Of a stretch of DNA of 64,000 nt, positions 42,439 through 51,962 are shown in pieces. The first letter of the stretch is position 1, and each line of letters opens with the position of its first letter. Position numbers and translations under genes: made by a program. Under the pieces are notes generated by a model. That model made no database searches and was not told the origin of the DNA. It saw only the letters and a list, made by a program, of their open reading frames with translations. The stretch covers positions 90,181 to 154,180 of the forward strand of contig JAJPKE010000016.1 of the NCBI GenBank assembly GCA_021323855.1. The letters run 5' to 3'. The stretch comes from Chloroflexota bacterium. GTDB taxonomy: Bacteria; Chloroflexota; Ktedonobacteria; Ktedonobacterales; JADMIN01.

Positions 42439-42801
42439 GTGAATCGAGAGCAGATCAGCCAGCGATTGCGTAATTGGGCAAATCGCGCGCAGCATGAGGC
42501 GCAAGAAGCTGATACCCAGGAGAATATCTTGAACTGGCAGGGGCAGGCGCAGGTCCTCAGCAGCGTTTCGACCTTCCTGGAAGGCCCTGGTGTGCAGATG
42601 GCAGATGAAGATATTTGGCAGCAGATCGTCGGCGACCGCACGCGCGCACTGGATGGCTGGCAGAAAGCGCAGGAAGGGCCAGAAGCGATGCTCTACGCAG
42701 GCATCGTGGCCGGCTATGATGTGGTGCTGACGATCCTGCCGGACATGACTGGCAGAACCTGGGAAGATGTCAACCGGCGCACCGGCTGGGTCAATCGCTA
42801 G
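42439..42801 (+). CDS. Hypothetical soluble protein
   Basis: A 120-residue, mostly helical product with an N-terminal Gln/Glu/Asn-rich helix (RLRNWANRAQHEAQEAD) and a Trp-rich middle and end (WQQIVGDRTRALDGW, TWEDVNRRTGW). I do not recognise the family. The GTG start follows AGGAGAGAGCAGGC. It ends 30 bases before glycerate kinase and could share its transcript. Confidence 0.65.
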   Translation: MNREQISQRLRNWANRAQHEAQEADTQENILNWQGQAQVLSSVSTFLEGPGVQMADEDIWQQIVGDRTRALDGWQKAQEGPEAMLYAGIVAGYDVVLTILPDMTGRTWEDVNRRTGWVNR

Positions 42802-42831
42802 CGCGCCGGTATCGGTACAGGTTGGCTCGCT

Positions 42832-44010
42832 ATGAAGATTGTGGTTGCGCCGCAGGCCCTCAAGGGTAGCCTGGATGCCGGCGACGTGGGGAACGCGATA
42901 GCCGCCGGTATACGCGCCGTCTTCCCGCAAGCTGAACTGCTCGTCATTCCAGTGGCCGACGGCGGCGAGGGAACGGTGCGCGCGCTGGTGAGCGCCACGC
43001 GGGGGCAACTGCGCTATGCGATGGTGCGCGGTCCGCTGGGTGAGCCGGTGCGCGCCGAATATGGCATCCTGGGCGAACATGGCAACGCCGCCCAGGAGCA
43101 AACCGCCGTCATCGAGATGGCCGCCGCCTCCGGTCTGCCGCTAGTTCTCGCTGAACGGCGCGACCCACGGCTGACCACCACCTACGGCACCGGCGAGGTG
43201 ATGCGCGCGGCGCTCGATGCCGGCTGCCGAACGCTGCTCATTGGAATCGGCGGCAGCGCCACCAACGACGGCGGCGCGGGCATGGCGCAGGCGCTCGGTG
43301 CGCATCTGCTGGACGCGGAGGAGCGCGAGTTGCCGCCAGGAGGCGCGGCGCTGGCACGGCTGGCACGCATAGACATCAGCAACCTCGATGTGCGGCTGCG
43401 AGATACAACCGTGCAGGTCGCCTGTGATGTCACCAATCCACTCACCGGGCCGGAGGGCGCTTCAGCGGTGTATGGTCCGCAGAAGGGCGCGACGCCGGAG
43501 ATGGTGCAGGAACTCGACGCGGCGCTGGCGCACTACGCAGATATCCTGCGGCGCGACCTGAGCACAGATGTCGCCGCGATACCCGGCGCGGGCGCGGCTG
43601 GCGGCCTTGGCGCGGGGTTGCTCGCCTTTGCCCATGCGTCGCTCGTCCCCGGCGCGCAACTGGTGTTGGAGGCGCTGAACTTCGCAGCCGCAGTGCATGG
43701 CGCGGACCTGGTGGTGACGGCGGAGGGGCGGCTGGACACGCAGACGGCCTATGGCAAGGCGGTCGGAGCGGTGGCCCAAGTGGGATGGCAGGCGGGCGCG
43801 CAGGTGATTGCGCTCGCCGGTAGCCTCGCTGCTAGCGATGATGCCCTCGCCGCGCTGGGTATTGCGGCGGCGCTACCCATCTGCGACGGCCCGCTCACAT
43901 TGGAGGAGAGCATGGCGCGTGCAGCGGAACTGCTGCACGCCACCGCAATCCGCGCCATGCGGCTGATCGCCCTCGGCCAACGATTGACCACAGGGATGGC
44001 CGGCGAATAA
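42832..44010 (+). CDS. Glycerate kinase (GarK/GlxK type)
   Basis: Phosphorylates D-glycerate to phosphoglycerate, linking serine, glyoxylate or sugar-acid breakdown to glycolysis. At 392 residues, motifs are KIVVAPQALKGSLDA at the N-terminus, PVADGGEGTVRAL, IGIGGSATNDGGAGMAQALG, GPEGASAVYGPQKGA, and GAAGGLGAGLLAF. No glyoxylate genes are adjacent. The last four codons and the stop lie within hairpin repeat A copy 3, so the C-terminus was shaped by the insertion. Confidence 0.93.
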   Translation: MKIVVAPQALKGSLDAGDVGNAIAAGIRAVFPQAELLVIPVADGGEGTVRALVSATRGQLRYAMVRGPLGEPVRAEYGILGEHGNAAQEQTAVIEMAAASGLPLVLAERRDPRLTTTYGTGEVMRAALDAGCRTLLIGIGGSATNDGGAGMAQALGAHLLDAEERELPPGGAALARLARIDISNLDVRLRDTTVQVACDVTNPLTGPEGASAVYGPQKGATPEMVQELDAALAHYADILRRDLSTDVAAIPGAGAAGGLGAGLLAFAHASLVPGAQLVLEALNFAAAVHGADLVVTAEGRLDTQTAYGKAVGAVAQVGWQAGAQVIALAGSLAASDDALAALGIAAALPICDGPLTLEESMARAAELLHATAIRAMRLIALGQRLTTGMAGE

Positions 44011-44102
44011 ATTCGCGCCTGGATGGCCTACGGGCCGCGAAACCTGCCTGCGCAGGCAGGTTTCGCGGCGGCACGCCATTCAGGCGCGGTTTCAACCGCC
44101 GG
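43998..44102 (+). repeat. Hairpin repeat family A, copy 3 (compact)
   Basis: GCGAAT-AA-ATTCGC at the left, one central AAACCTGCC/GGCAGGTTT hairpin, and GCGGTT-TC-AACCGC at the right. It begins inside the glycerate kinase gene and supplies its stop codon. The second inner hairpin of copies 1 and 2 is missing. Confidence 0.85.
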
Positions 44103-44116
44103 TCAAGTGCCGAAGT

Positions 44117-45763
44117 CTACCCCTGCGCTTGCGCCATCGCTTTGATTTCGCGGCGCAGAATCTTGCCGGATGCCGTCTTGGGAATGCTCTCGACAAAGAC
44201 CACATCGTGGATTGCCTTATAGTTGGCGACTTTGCCGTTGACAAAGGTGGTCAGCTCCTCTTCGGTGACAGTGGCGCCGGGGCGGACTGCCACGAAGGCG
44301 CGCGGCACCTCGCCAGCCTCGACATCCGGCCAGCCGATCACCGCCGCCTCGCTCACAGCAGGATGTTCCAGCAAGACGGCTTCCAGTTCGGCGGGCGCAA
44401 TGCCAAAGCCCTTGAACTTAATCATCTCTTTGGCGCGGTCCACGATGTAGACGTACCCCTCGTGGTCAATGTAGCCGACATCGCCGGTGTGATACCAGCC
44501 ATTCCGCAGGACGCGCGCCGTATCGCTTTCCGCCTGCCAGTAGCCCTGCATGATCTGCGGGCCGCGAATGCAGATTTCGCCGGTCTCGCCCACAGGCAAC
44601 GTGCGCTCGCCGGTTTCGAGGTCCACTACCTTCTGCTCAGTATCGCTCACGGGAATGCCGCCCGACGCCAGCTTGATCTTATCGAGTTCCAGCGGGCTAT
44701 GGTGTGTCAATGGTGAGGCTTCGGTCATGCCATACGCCTGAATCACCGGAATACCAAGTGTATCAGCTACCTTCTGCGCTGGTCCGACAGCCATCGGCGC
44801 GGCGGCGCAGAGCAGATGGCGCACATTCGGGAACATTTCACGGCTGAGGTTGGGCATGCCAGAGAAGGCCAACAGCACCGGCGGCACCAGCGGCAGAATC
44901 GTCACACCGCGATTCTTGATGAGCGCGAACGCTTCATCCGGCACAAACCGCTCCATCAGCACCAGCGCGGAGCCGGAGAAGGTCGCCTGCCCCATCAGCG
45001 CGACGCCGTAGATGTGATACAGCGGCAGAAAGACAAGAAACACATCGCTCTCGGTGACACGCGCGGCGGAGATGAATTGGTGGAAGTTGATGACGAGGTT
45101 GCGGTGCGTCAGCAGCACGCCTTTGGGTAGCCCGGTTGTGCCACTGGAATAGGGCAACGCAATCAGATCGTTGGGGCGTATCTCCACGACAGGCACGCGC
45201 GCAGGCGAGTAGGCGCGCATCAACTGCCCGATGGGAATGACGCTGGCATCGCCCTCGACCGGCGCGCTACCGGTAACGAGGATGTGTCGCAACCGTGGCG
45301 CCTGGGCGCGCGCCGCCTGCACCAGCGGCAACAGTTCGCGCTGCACCAGGATGGCGGTGGCGCCGCTGTTTTCGAGCTGATAGGCTACCTCGCGCTCTTT
45401 GTACGAGGGATTCATTGGGCTGAGGACGACGCCCAGCATGCTCGCCGCCATCCACGCAATCGAGTATTCGGGCCGGTTCGCCATCAGCAGGCAGAGCGTA
45501 TCGCCTTTGCGCAGCCCTAGCTCATGGAACCCTACGGCGGTCGAGCGCGCGAGCGCGTACAACTCGCGGTACGTCAGCGTGATGTCGCGCCAGTAGATTG
45601 CTGGCCGTTCCGGCGCACGCATCGCCGTGCGTGCCAGCATCTCGTGAAACGGGACATCGGGATAGACGAGCGGTGGCCGGGAAAACTCCGGGTGACTATA
45701 CGGTGAAGCAGGAAGAGTGAGATCGGCGAATCGTCGCGCTGGTGATTGGAGGATATCTGCCAT
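44117..45763 (-). CDS. Acyl-CoA synthetase (AMP-forming, 4-coumarate-CoA ligase-like)
   Basis: Activates a carboxylic acid through an acyl-adenylate. The 548-residue protein has the P-loop-like LPYSSGTTGLPKGVLLTH, the motif IQAYGMTEASPLTHH, the hinge YHTGDVGYIDHEGYVYIVDR, and the catalytic Lys in PKTASGKILRREI. It resembles 4-coumarate/long-chain fatty acid CoA ligases; the true substrate cannot be read from sequence. AGGGGGC precedes the ATG. Its 3' end lies 14 bases from repeat A copy 3. Confidence 0.92.
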   Translation of the reverse strand: MADILQSPARRFADLTLPASPYSHPEFSRPPLVYPDVPFHEMLARTAMRAPERPAIYWRDITLTYRELYALARSTAVGFHELGLRKGDTLCLLMANRPEYSIAWMAASMLGVVLSPMNPSYKEREVAYQLENSGATAILVQRELLPLVQAARAQAPRLRHILVTGSAPVEGDASVIPIGQLMRAYSPARVPVVEIRPNDLIALPYSSGTTGLPKGVLLTHRNLVINFHQFISAARVTESDVFLVFLPLYHIYGVALMGQATFSGSALVLMERFVPDEAFALIKNRGVTILPLVPPVLLAFSGMPNLSREMFPNVRHLLCAAAPMAVGPAQKVADTLGIPVIQAYGMTEASPLTHHSPLELDKIKLASGGIPVSDTEQKVVDLETGERTLPVGETGEICIRGPQIMQGYWQAESDTARVLRNGWYHTGDVGYIDHEGYVYIVDRAKEMIKFKGFGIAPAELEAVLLEHPAVSEAAVIGWPDVEAGEVPRAFVAVRPGATVTEEELTTFVNGKVANYKAIHDVVFVESIPKTASGKILRREIKAMAQAQG

Positions 45764-46376
45764 GCTGCGCCCCCTGGGTGTTGGTAGGGACGGCGGCCCC
45801 CGTAGGTCGCGCGTATAGCCAAGTGTATGCAGGAGCTTCGCGGCCCGTCAAGGGAAACCTCACCCCCTGGCCCTCTCTCCTTGCGGGAGAGGGGGAACCA
45901 GAGCGACTTCACCTGCTGATTCCCTCCCGCAAGGCGAGGAGGAACCGGAAATAACCTTTCTTCTGCTCCCTTCTCGCGAGGAGAGGGGGAGTGCATAGAA
46001 ACGGCTGAGCTTGCGCCTGATAGCTCTGCACGAGTACACTACCTTTTGGCCTGAATTATTGGTAATCGAGGCATCGCGCATGTTTTTACAGCGGCACCGG
46101 CGCCATCTGGGAAATGGCGGGATGACTTTGACGATTTTGTTGGTTTTACGGCAGCGTCGCCTGTGTGGGGGATCACCTCCACGGCGGCGCTTTTTTGCTG
46201 GCTCACAACACGCGCGTCGCTTCTCACGCATGAGCAGCATCATAGGCGCGAGCGGGAGCGGCCTGCTGGAATCGCGCGTAGACTCTGGGACTCTGGCCTG
46301 CCCTGTGCTGGAAGGTATCGTAGTACAGCGTGGTACAGTGATAGAGGAGTCCGCATATTTTGGAGGGTAATGTGTT
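45764..46376. repeat. 613-base gap with family B repeats
   Basis: The gap between the divergent acyl-CoA synthetase and tal-pgi genes. A full family B unit lies at 45858-45895 (CCTCACCCCCTGG, then CCCTCTC/GGGAGAGGG hairpin), and two degenerate GC-rich hairpins follow to about 45990. The rest has no convincing gene. Just before tal-pgi, GTACAG is directly repeated near 46324 and 46333, a possible regulatory site. Confidence 0.6.
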
Positions 46377-49307
46377 ATGGCTGAAAATCGCTTAGCGATG
46401 GTCTCACAGTTGGGCCAGAGCATCTGGTATGACAATATCCGGCGCGGGCTGATTACCTCCGGCGACCTGCAACGCCTGATCGAAGAGGATGCGGTCGTCG
46501 GCGTTACCTCGAATCCAACGATTTTCGAGAAGGCTATTGATGACAGCGCAGACTATGATGAGGCCATTCGCGACCTGGTGCGGCGCGGCGTCAATGATGC
46601 TCCCGCCATCTTCGAGGCGCTTTCCATCCAGGATATTCAGATGGCCGCCGATGTGCTGCGCCCCGTCTACGACCGCACCGAACATCTGGATGGCTACATC
46701 AGCCTGGAAGTCTCCCCTGGCGCCGCCAACGATACCCAGAAAACCATTGCCGAAGCGCGCTACCTCTTCAAGAAGGTGGACCGCCCCAATGTGATGATTA
46801 AGATTCCGGCGACGGCTGAAGGATTGCCCGCCATCGAGAAGATGATCTACGAAGGCGTCAATATCAATGTAACGCTGATTTTTGCGCTGGAAGTCTATGA
46901 ACAGGTTGCGCAGGCATATATTCGCGGCCTGGAACATCGCATCAAGGATGAGCTGCCGGTGACGGATATCGCCTCGGTCGCCAGTTTCTTCGTCAGCCGC
47001 GTAGATACACTGGTGGATAAGCTGCTGGATGAGAAGATCAGCCAGACACAGGATGAGGCCGAACGCGAGCAGTTGACCTCGCTTCGCGGCACCGCCGCCA
47101 TCGCCAACGCCCGGCTGGCCTACGACAAATACAAACAGATCTTTCATGGCGACCGCTTCGCTCCGCTGCAAGAGCGGGGAGCCGCGCCGCAGCGCTGTCT
47201 CTGGGCAAGCACCAGCACCAAAAATCCCGCCTACCGCGATGTCCTCTACGTCGAAGAACTGATTGGCCCCGAAACCGTTGATACGATGCCCCCGCAGACC
47301 ATCATCGCCTTCCAGGATCACGGCGAAGCGCGCCGCACGCTCGATGCTGAAGGCAGCATCGCCGCCGCAGAAGAGACGATGCAGAAGCTGGCGGCAGCCG
47401 GCATTGACATGACGCAGGTGACGAAGCAACTCGAACTCGAGGGCGTCAAGTCGTTCTTCGATTCATATACCAAGCTGATGGAAAGCACGCAGGGCAAGAC
47501 CGAGAAGCTGCGCGCCGAGATGGCCCAGGCCGAGACCGCGCCGCTCAACGCCGTTGCCGCTGCCAGCGCCGCCGCGACCGCAGACGATTTCGCCGCCAAA
47601 GCCGCGCTCGGTTCGCATCAGGTCGAAGTGGACGCCGCGCTGACACAGGCGACCGATCAGCACTTCGCGCAGCGTGTCTGGCAGAAAGACCCAAATCTCT
47701 GGAAGCCCGCGCCCGCCGATCAGAGTGAGATTACTGACCGGCTGGGCTGGCTTGGCGTCATAGACGAGATGAAAGCGGCGCTGCCCCGCCTGAACGCGCT
47801 GCGTGACGATGTGCGCGCCGCTGGCTTCACCCACGCCGTCCTGATGGGCATGGGCGGCAGCAGCCTCGCGCCGGAGGTATTGCGCGAAACGTTCGGCGTC
47901 GCAGCGGGACAGCCGCAACTGCATGTCCTCGATTCCACGGACCCCGCGACGTTGCTCAGTGTCGAGCGCGCGATTGATCTGGCGCACACGCTCTTTATCG
48001 TCGCTTCCAAGTCTGGCGGTACGATTGAAACGCTCTCGCACTTCAAATATTTCTACGAGAAGGTGCATGCCACCGCTGGCGACCAGGCTGGTTCACAGTT
48101 CATCGCCATCACCGACCCAGGCACGAAGCTGGAGCAACTGGCGAAAGACCGTCAGTTCCGCGACACCTTCCTCAATCCCACGGACATCGGTGGGCGCTAT
48201 TCGGCGCTCTCGTTCTTCGGCCTCGTGCCCGCCGCAATCATTGGGCTGGATGTCGCGCAGCTACTGGAACGCGCCGATGCCATGCGCTACGCCTGCCGTC
48301 CGGATGCCGGGACAAGCGACAATCCTGGCTTGTGGCTGGGCACGGTGATGGGCGCGCTCGCGCTGAACAAGCATGACAAAGTCACGCTGGTGATGTCGCC
48401 GCCGGTCGCCACCTTCGGCTACTGGGTGGAGCAGTTGATTGCCGAAAGCACGGGCAAAGAAGGCAAGGGCATTCTCCCGGTCGAGGGCGAGACGCTGGGC
48501 GCGCCGGAGAACTACGGCGATGATCGCCTCTTCGTCTATTTGCGTACAGAACACGACGCTGACCCCGAACAGGACCGGAAGATCGCCGCGTTGTCAGCCG
48601 CCGGTCAGCCAGTGGTGACGCTGCCGGTACGCGACCACTACGACATCGGCGGCGAGTTCTTCCGCTGGGAGTTCGCCACGGCGATTGCTGGCGCGTTCCT
48701 TCAGATCAACGCCTTCAATCAGCCGAATGTGCAGGAGGCAAAAGACAAGACCAACGCTATCCTGGCCGACTATGCCGAAACGCGCAAGATTCCCGATCCG
48801 CCCGCCATTCTGCGCACACAGCGCATCAGCATCATCGCGGGTGAGAACGAAGCTCGCCTGCTCAGCGATGCGGTGTCATTGCAGGCGGCTATCGAATCCT
48901 ATCTGCGGCAGGTGAAGCCGGGCGATTACATCGCGCTGATGGCATTCATCGAACGCACGCCGGAAACGGATGCGACCTTGCAGCATATTCGCCTGCGTAT
49001 GCGCGATCTCTGCCGTGCCGCCACCACGCTCGGTTACGGCCCGCGCTTCCAACATTCGACAGGCCAACTGCACAAGGGCGGCGCGAACAATGGCGTCTTC
49101 TTCCAGTTCGTCGCCAAAGACCAGGAGGATGCGCCAATACCCGACGTACCGTACACGTTCAGCGTCCTCAAAGCGGCGCAGGCGTTGGGCGACCTTCAGA
49201 CGCTGGAAGAACACCAGCGCCGCGTCATCCGCATCAATCTCGGCGCAAGCATTGCGGATGGCTTGGGTGAACTGCGCCAGGCGGTAGACGCGGCGCAGCT
49301 TGGTTAG
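46377..49307 (+). CDS. tal-pgi: Bifunctional transaldolase / glucose-6-phosphate isomerase
   Basis: A 976-residue fusion. The N-terminal part, about residues 1-370, is transaldolase: VTSNPTIFEKAI, YISLEVSP, and MIKIPATAEG with the Schiff-base Lys142. A 60-residue Ala/Thr-rich linker follows. From about residue 430 the isomerase shows LMGMGGSSLAPEV, FIVASKSGGTIETLSHFKYF and GTSDNPGLWLG. The fusion joins the non-oxidative pentose branch to upper glycolysis in one chain. It leads the operon with gnd, zwf, opcA, pgl and rpe. GGAGGG precedes the ATG. Confidence 0.95.
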   Translation: MAENRLAMVSQLGQSIWYDNIRRGLITSGDLQRLIEEDAVVGVTSNPTIFEKAIDDSADYDEAIRDLVRRGVNDAPAIFEALSIQDIQMAADVLRPVYDRTEHLDGYISLEVSPGAANDTQKTIAEARYLFKKVDRPNVMIKIPATAEGLPAIEKMIYEGVNINVTLIFALEVYEQVAQAYIRGLEHRIKDELPVTDIASVASFFVSRVDTLVDKLLDEKISQTQDEAEREQLTSLRGTAAIANARLAYDKYKQIFHGDRFAPLQERGAAPQRCLWASTSTKNPAYRDVLYVEELIGPETVDTMPPQTIIAFQDHGEARRTLDAEGSIAAAEETMQKLAAAGIDMTQVTKQLELEGVKSFFDSYTKLMESTQGKTEKLRAEMAQAETAPLNAVAAASAAATADDFAAKAALGSHQVEVDAALTQATDQHFAQRVWQKDPNLWKPAPADQSEITDRLGWLGVIDEMKAALPRLNALRDDVRAAGFTHAVLMGMGGSSLAPEVLRETFGVAAGQPQLHVLDSTDPATLLSVERAIDLAHTLFIVASKSGGTIETLSHFKYFYEKVHATAGDQAGSQFIAITDPGTKLEQLAKDRQFRDTFLNPTDIGGRYSALSFFGLVPAAIIGLDVAQLLERADAMRYACRPDAGTSDNPGLWLGTVMGALALNKHDKVTLVMSPPVATFGYWVEQLIAESTGKEGKGILPVEGETLGAPENYGDDRLFVYLRTEHDADPEQDRKIAALSAAGQPVVTLPVRDHYDIGGEFFRWEFATAIAGAFLQINAFNQPNVQEAKDKTNAILADYAETRKIPDPPAILRTQRISIIAGENEARLLSDAVSLQAAIESYLRQVKPGDYIALMAFIERTPETDATLQHIRLRMRDLCRAATTLGYGPRFQHSTGQLHKGGANNGVFFQFVAKDQEDAPIPDVPYTFSVLKAAQALGDLQTLEEHQRRVIRINLGASIADGLGELRQAVDAAQLG

Positions 49308-49369
49308 CTGTCACGCTTTCCTGCTCAATAGCGGGCAGGAGGCCAATTCTAAGAAAACGGAGCAATGCG

Positions 49370-50302
49370 ATGGAACTCGGCATCTATGGGCTTGGCCGCA
49401 TGGGCGGCAATATGGCAATCCGTCTGATCAAAGGCGGGCACCGCGTGGTCGCCTCGAACCGCAGCAGGGGTCCGGTGGATGAGGCGGCAACCGAGGGCGC
49501 TGTGCCGGCGTATACGCTGGAAGAGATGGTGCAGAAGCTCGAAGCCACGCCAAAGATCGTTTGGCTGATGGTTCCCTCCGGCCAGGTCACCGACGATACG
49601 CTGCATCATGTGATGACGTTACTTAAGCCGGGCGACATCATCATAGACGGCGGCAACTCCAACTGGCAGGATACCGTGCGCCGCGCCAAAGAGGTGCAGG
49701 CCGCCGGTATGCACTATATGGATTGCGGCACCAGTGGCGGCATTTGGGGCCTGAAGGTTGGCTATAGCCTGATGATTGGCGGCGAGCGCGAGATTTTTGA
49801 GCACTGCGAGCCGATTTTCAAGACACTGGCGCCGGAGAATGGCTATGGCTACATGGGCACGAACGGCGCTGGTCACTTCGTCAAGATGGTGCATAATGGC
49901 GTCGAGTACGGCATGTTGCAGGCGTATGGCGAAGGCTTTGAAATCATCGAAAAGTCGCCGTTTGCGCCGGACCTGCGCGAAGTGACGCGCGTCTGGCAGA
50001 ATGGCAGCGTCGTGCGTTCCTGGCTGCTCGATCTGGCGGCGCTGGCCTTTGCCGAGGACCCCAAGCTGGAGAAGATCAGCGGCTATGTCGAAGATTCCGG
50101 TGAAGGTCGCTGGACCGTCCAGGCGGCGATTGATGAGGACGTGCCAGCGCCGGTAATTACGCTGTCGCTGCTCCAGCGTTTTGTCTCGCGCCAGAAAGAA
50201 TCCTTCTCGGCGAAGGTGATTGCCGCGCTGCGCAATCAGTTCGGCGGCCACGCGGTGAAGTTCGAGGACGGTGAGATGGGCGGCGTGAAGCATCAGGCTT
50301 GA
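49370..50302 (+). CDS. gnd: 6-phosphogluconate dehydrogenase, short form
   Basis: Oxidatively decarboxylates 6-phosphogluconate to ribulose 5-phosphate. At 310 residues it is the short tetrameric form rather than the 470-residue one. The Rossmann motif is GIYGLGRMGGNMA, followed by the loop SNRSRG, whose Arg/Ser favour NADP over NAD. DGGNSNWQDT and GTSGGIWGL form the substrate site, and GHFVKMVHNGVEYGM holds the catalytic Lys. GGAG lies seven bases before the ATG. Second gene of the operon. Confidence 0.94.
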   Translation: MELGIYGLGRMGGNMAIRLIKGGHRVVASNRSRGPVDEAATEGAVPAYTLEEMVQKLEATPKIVWLMVPSGQVTDDTLHHVMTLLKPGDIIIDGGNSNWQDTVRRAKEVQAAGMHYMDCGTSGGIWGLKVGYSLMIGGEREIFEHCEPIFKTLAPENGYGYMGTNGAGHFVKMVHNGVEYGMLQAYGEGFEIIEKSPFAPDLREVTRVWQNGSVVRSWLLDLAALAFAEDPKLEKISGYVEDSGEGRWTVQAAIDEDVPAPVITLSLLQRFVSRQKESFSAKVIAALRNQFGGHAVKFEDGEMGGVKHQA

Positions 50303-50399
50303 ACGCAAACTGGCCATATCACCAAGTGAGTGTAACGATCAGGCGAAGCTACTACTGTGCCACGCCGGAGGGCGGGGTCGCGTGGAAAAGGGATGAGGT

Positions 50400-51962
50400 A
50401 TGGAAATTGCACTTGCCAGCCAGCAGAGCCAGAATCCATTGCGTGTTGGAATGCGGAGCGCACGCAATGTTGCGCCGTGCGTAATGGTCATTTTCGGCGC
50501 CACCGGCGACCTGACACACCGTAAGTTGCTGCCGGCGCTTTACAACCTGGCGCTGGAACATCCCCTGCCGCCACAATTCACCGTCGTCGGCGTGGCGCGG
50601 CGCCCCTTCTCGAATGAAGAGTTTCGCCAGCAGGCGCTCGATTCGATCAACCAATTCTCGCGGCGGCGTCCGGTCAATGAGAGAGTTTGGGATACTTTCT
50701 CTAAGGGCCTGTATTACCACCAGTCGCAATTCGACGACAAAAGCGGCTACGAAGGGCTGGCGAAGCTGCTCGAACAACTAGATCAGGAGCGTGGCACCGG
50801 CGGCAACCATATCTTCTATCTGGCGACGCCTCCCAGCTTCTATGGCACCATTGGCGACCTCTTAAATAGCGCCGGTCTGGCCTCACAGGATGGCAACGGC
50901 GGCCAGGGATGGTCACGCATCATCGTCGAAAAGCCCTTCGGGCATGATCTGGAATCAGCGATGGCGCTGAATAAAGAACTGAACAAAGCGTTCAAAGAAG
51001 ATCAGATTTACCGCATTGACCATTATCTTGGCAAAGAGACGGTGCAGAACATCATGGTGCTGCGCTTCGGCAATGGCATCTTCGAGCCAATCTGGGACCG
51101 TCGCTATGTAGATAATGTGCAGATTACCGTCGCGGAAAATATCGGCGTGGATAGCCGTGGCGATTACTATGAAGAAGCGGGCGCAATGCGTGATATGGTG
51201 CAGAACCATATGATGCAACTGTTGACGCTGGTGGCGATGGAGCCGCCGACAAACTTCGGCGCGAACGCTGTGCGCGATGAAAAAGTCAAAGTTCTCCGGG
51301 CGATCCCGCCGTTTGCCGAGGCGGAAATCGCCGCTGATACCGTGCGTGGCCAGTATGGGCCGGGCATGGTGGGCGGCGAGGTCGTGCGCGGCTATCGCCA
51401 GGAGCCGGGCGTTAACCCAAATTCACGCACCGAGACGTTCGTTGCGCTCAAGCTGGCCATCGAGAACTGGCGCTGGGCCGGTGTACCCTTTTATCTTCGC
51501 ACCGGCAAACGCCTGACGAAACGCATCACCGAGGTAGCCATCCAGTTCAAACGCCCGCCCTACCTGTTGTTTCAGGGGACGGGCACAGACCAGATGCAGC
51601 CGAACGTGTTATCGCTACGCATCCAGCCCAATGAGGGGATTTCCCTGCTGTTCGAGGCAAAGGTGCCTGGTCAAGAGATGCAGTTGCGCAGTGTGAATAT
51701 GGATTTTCTCTACGGTAGCTCTTTTGGCGTCGAGCCGCCCGAAGCATACGAGCGTTTGTTGCTGGATTGTATGCTTGGCGATTCGACGCTCTTTACGCGT
51801 ATTGATGAGACGGAATACTCCTGGCAGCTCATAGATGCCATTGAGCATGCCTGGTCGCGTTCGCTGGCTGCTGCGTTGCCGCAGTACGAGCCGGGAACGT
51901 GGGGACCAAAGGAGGCGGACGCGCTCATCGAACGCGATGGCCGGACGTGGAGGCGACTATGA
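50400..51962 (+). CDS. zwf: Glucose-6-phosphate 1-dehydrogenase
   Basis: Makes 6-phosphogluconolactone and NADPH, the entry to the oxidative branch. The 520-residue protein has the coenzyme motif FGATGDLTHRKLLPALYNL and the active-site signature RIDHYLGKETVQNIMVLRFG, with the substrate-binding Lys and catalytic His. EKPFGHD and LRTGKRLTKR are also present. The stop TGA overlaps the ATG of opcA (ATGA), so the two are translationally coupled. Third gene of the operon. Confidence 0.96.
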   Translation: MEIALASQQSQNPLRVGMRSARNVAPCVMVIFGATGDLTHRKLLPALYNLALEHPLPPQFTVVGVARRPFSNEEFRQQALDSINQFSRRRPVNERVWDTFSKGLYYHQSQFDDKSGYEGLAKLLEQLDQERGTGGNHIFYLATPPSFYGTIGDLLNSAGLASQDGNGGQGWSRIIVEKPFGHDLESAMALNKELNKAFKEDQIYRIDHYLGKETVQNIMVLRFGNGIFEPIWDRRYVDNVQITVAENIGVDSRGDYYEEAGAMRDMVQNHMMQLLTLVAMEPPTNFGANAVRDEKVKVLRAIPPFAEAEIAADTVRGQYGPGMVGGEVVRGYRQEPGVNPNSRTETFVALKLAIENWRWAGVPFYLRTGKRLTKRITEVAIQFKRPPYLLFQGTGTDQMQPNVLSLRIQPNEGISLLFEAKVPGQEMQLRSVNMDFLYGSSFGVEPPEAYERLLLDCMLGDSTLFTRIDETEYSWQLIDAIEHAWSRSLAAALPQYEPGTWGPKEADALIERDGRTWRRL

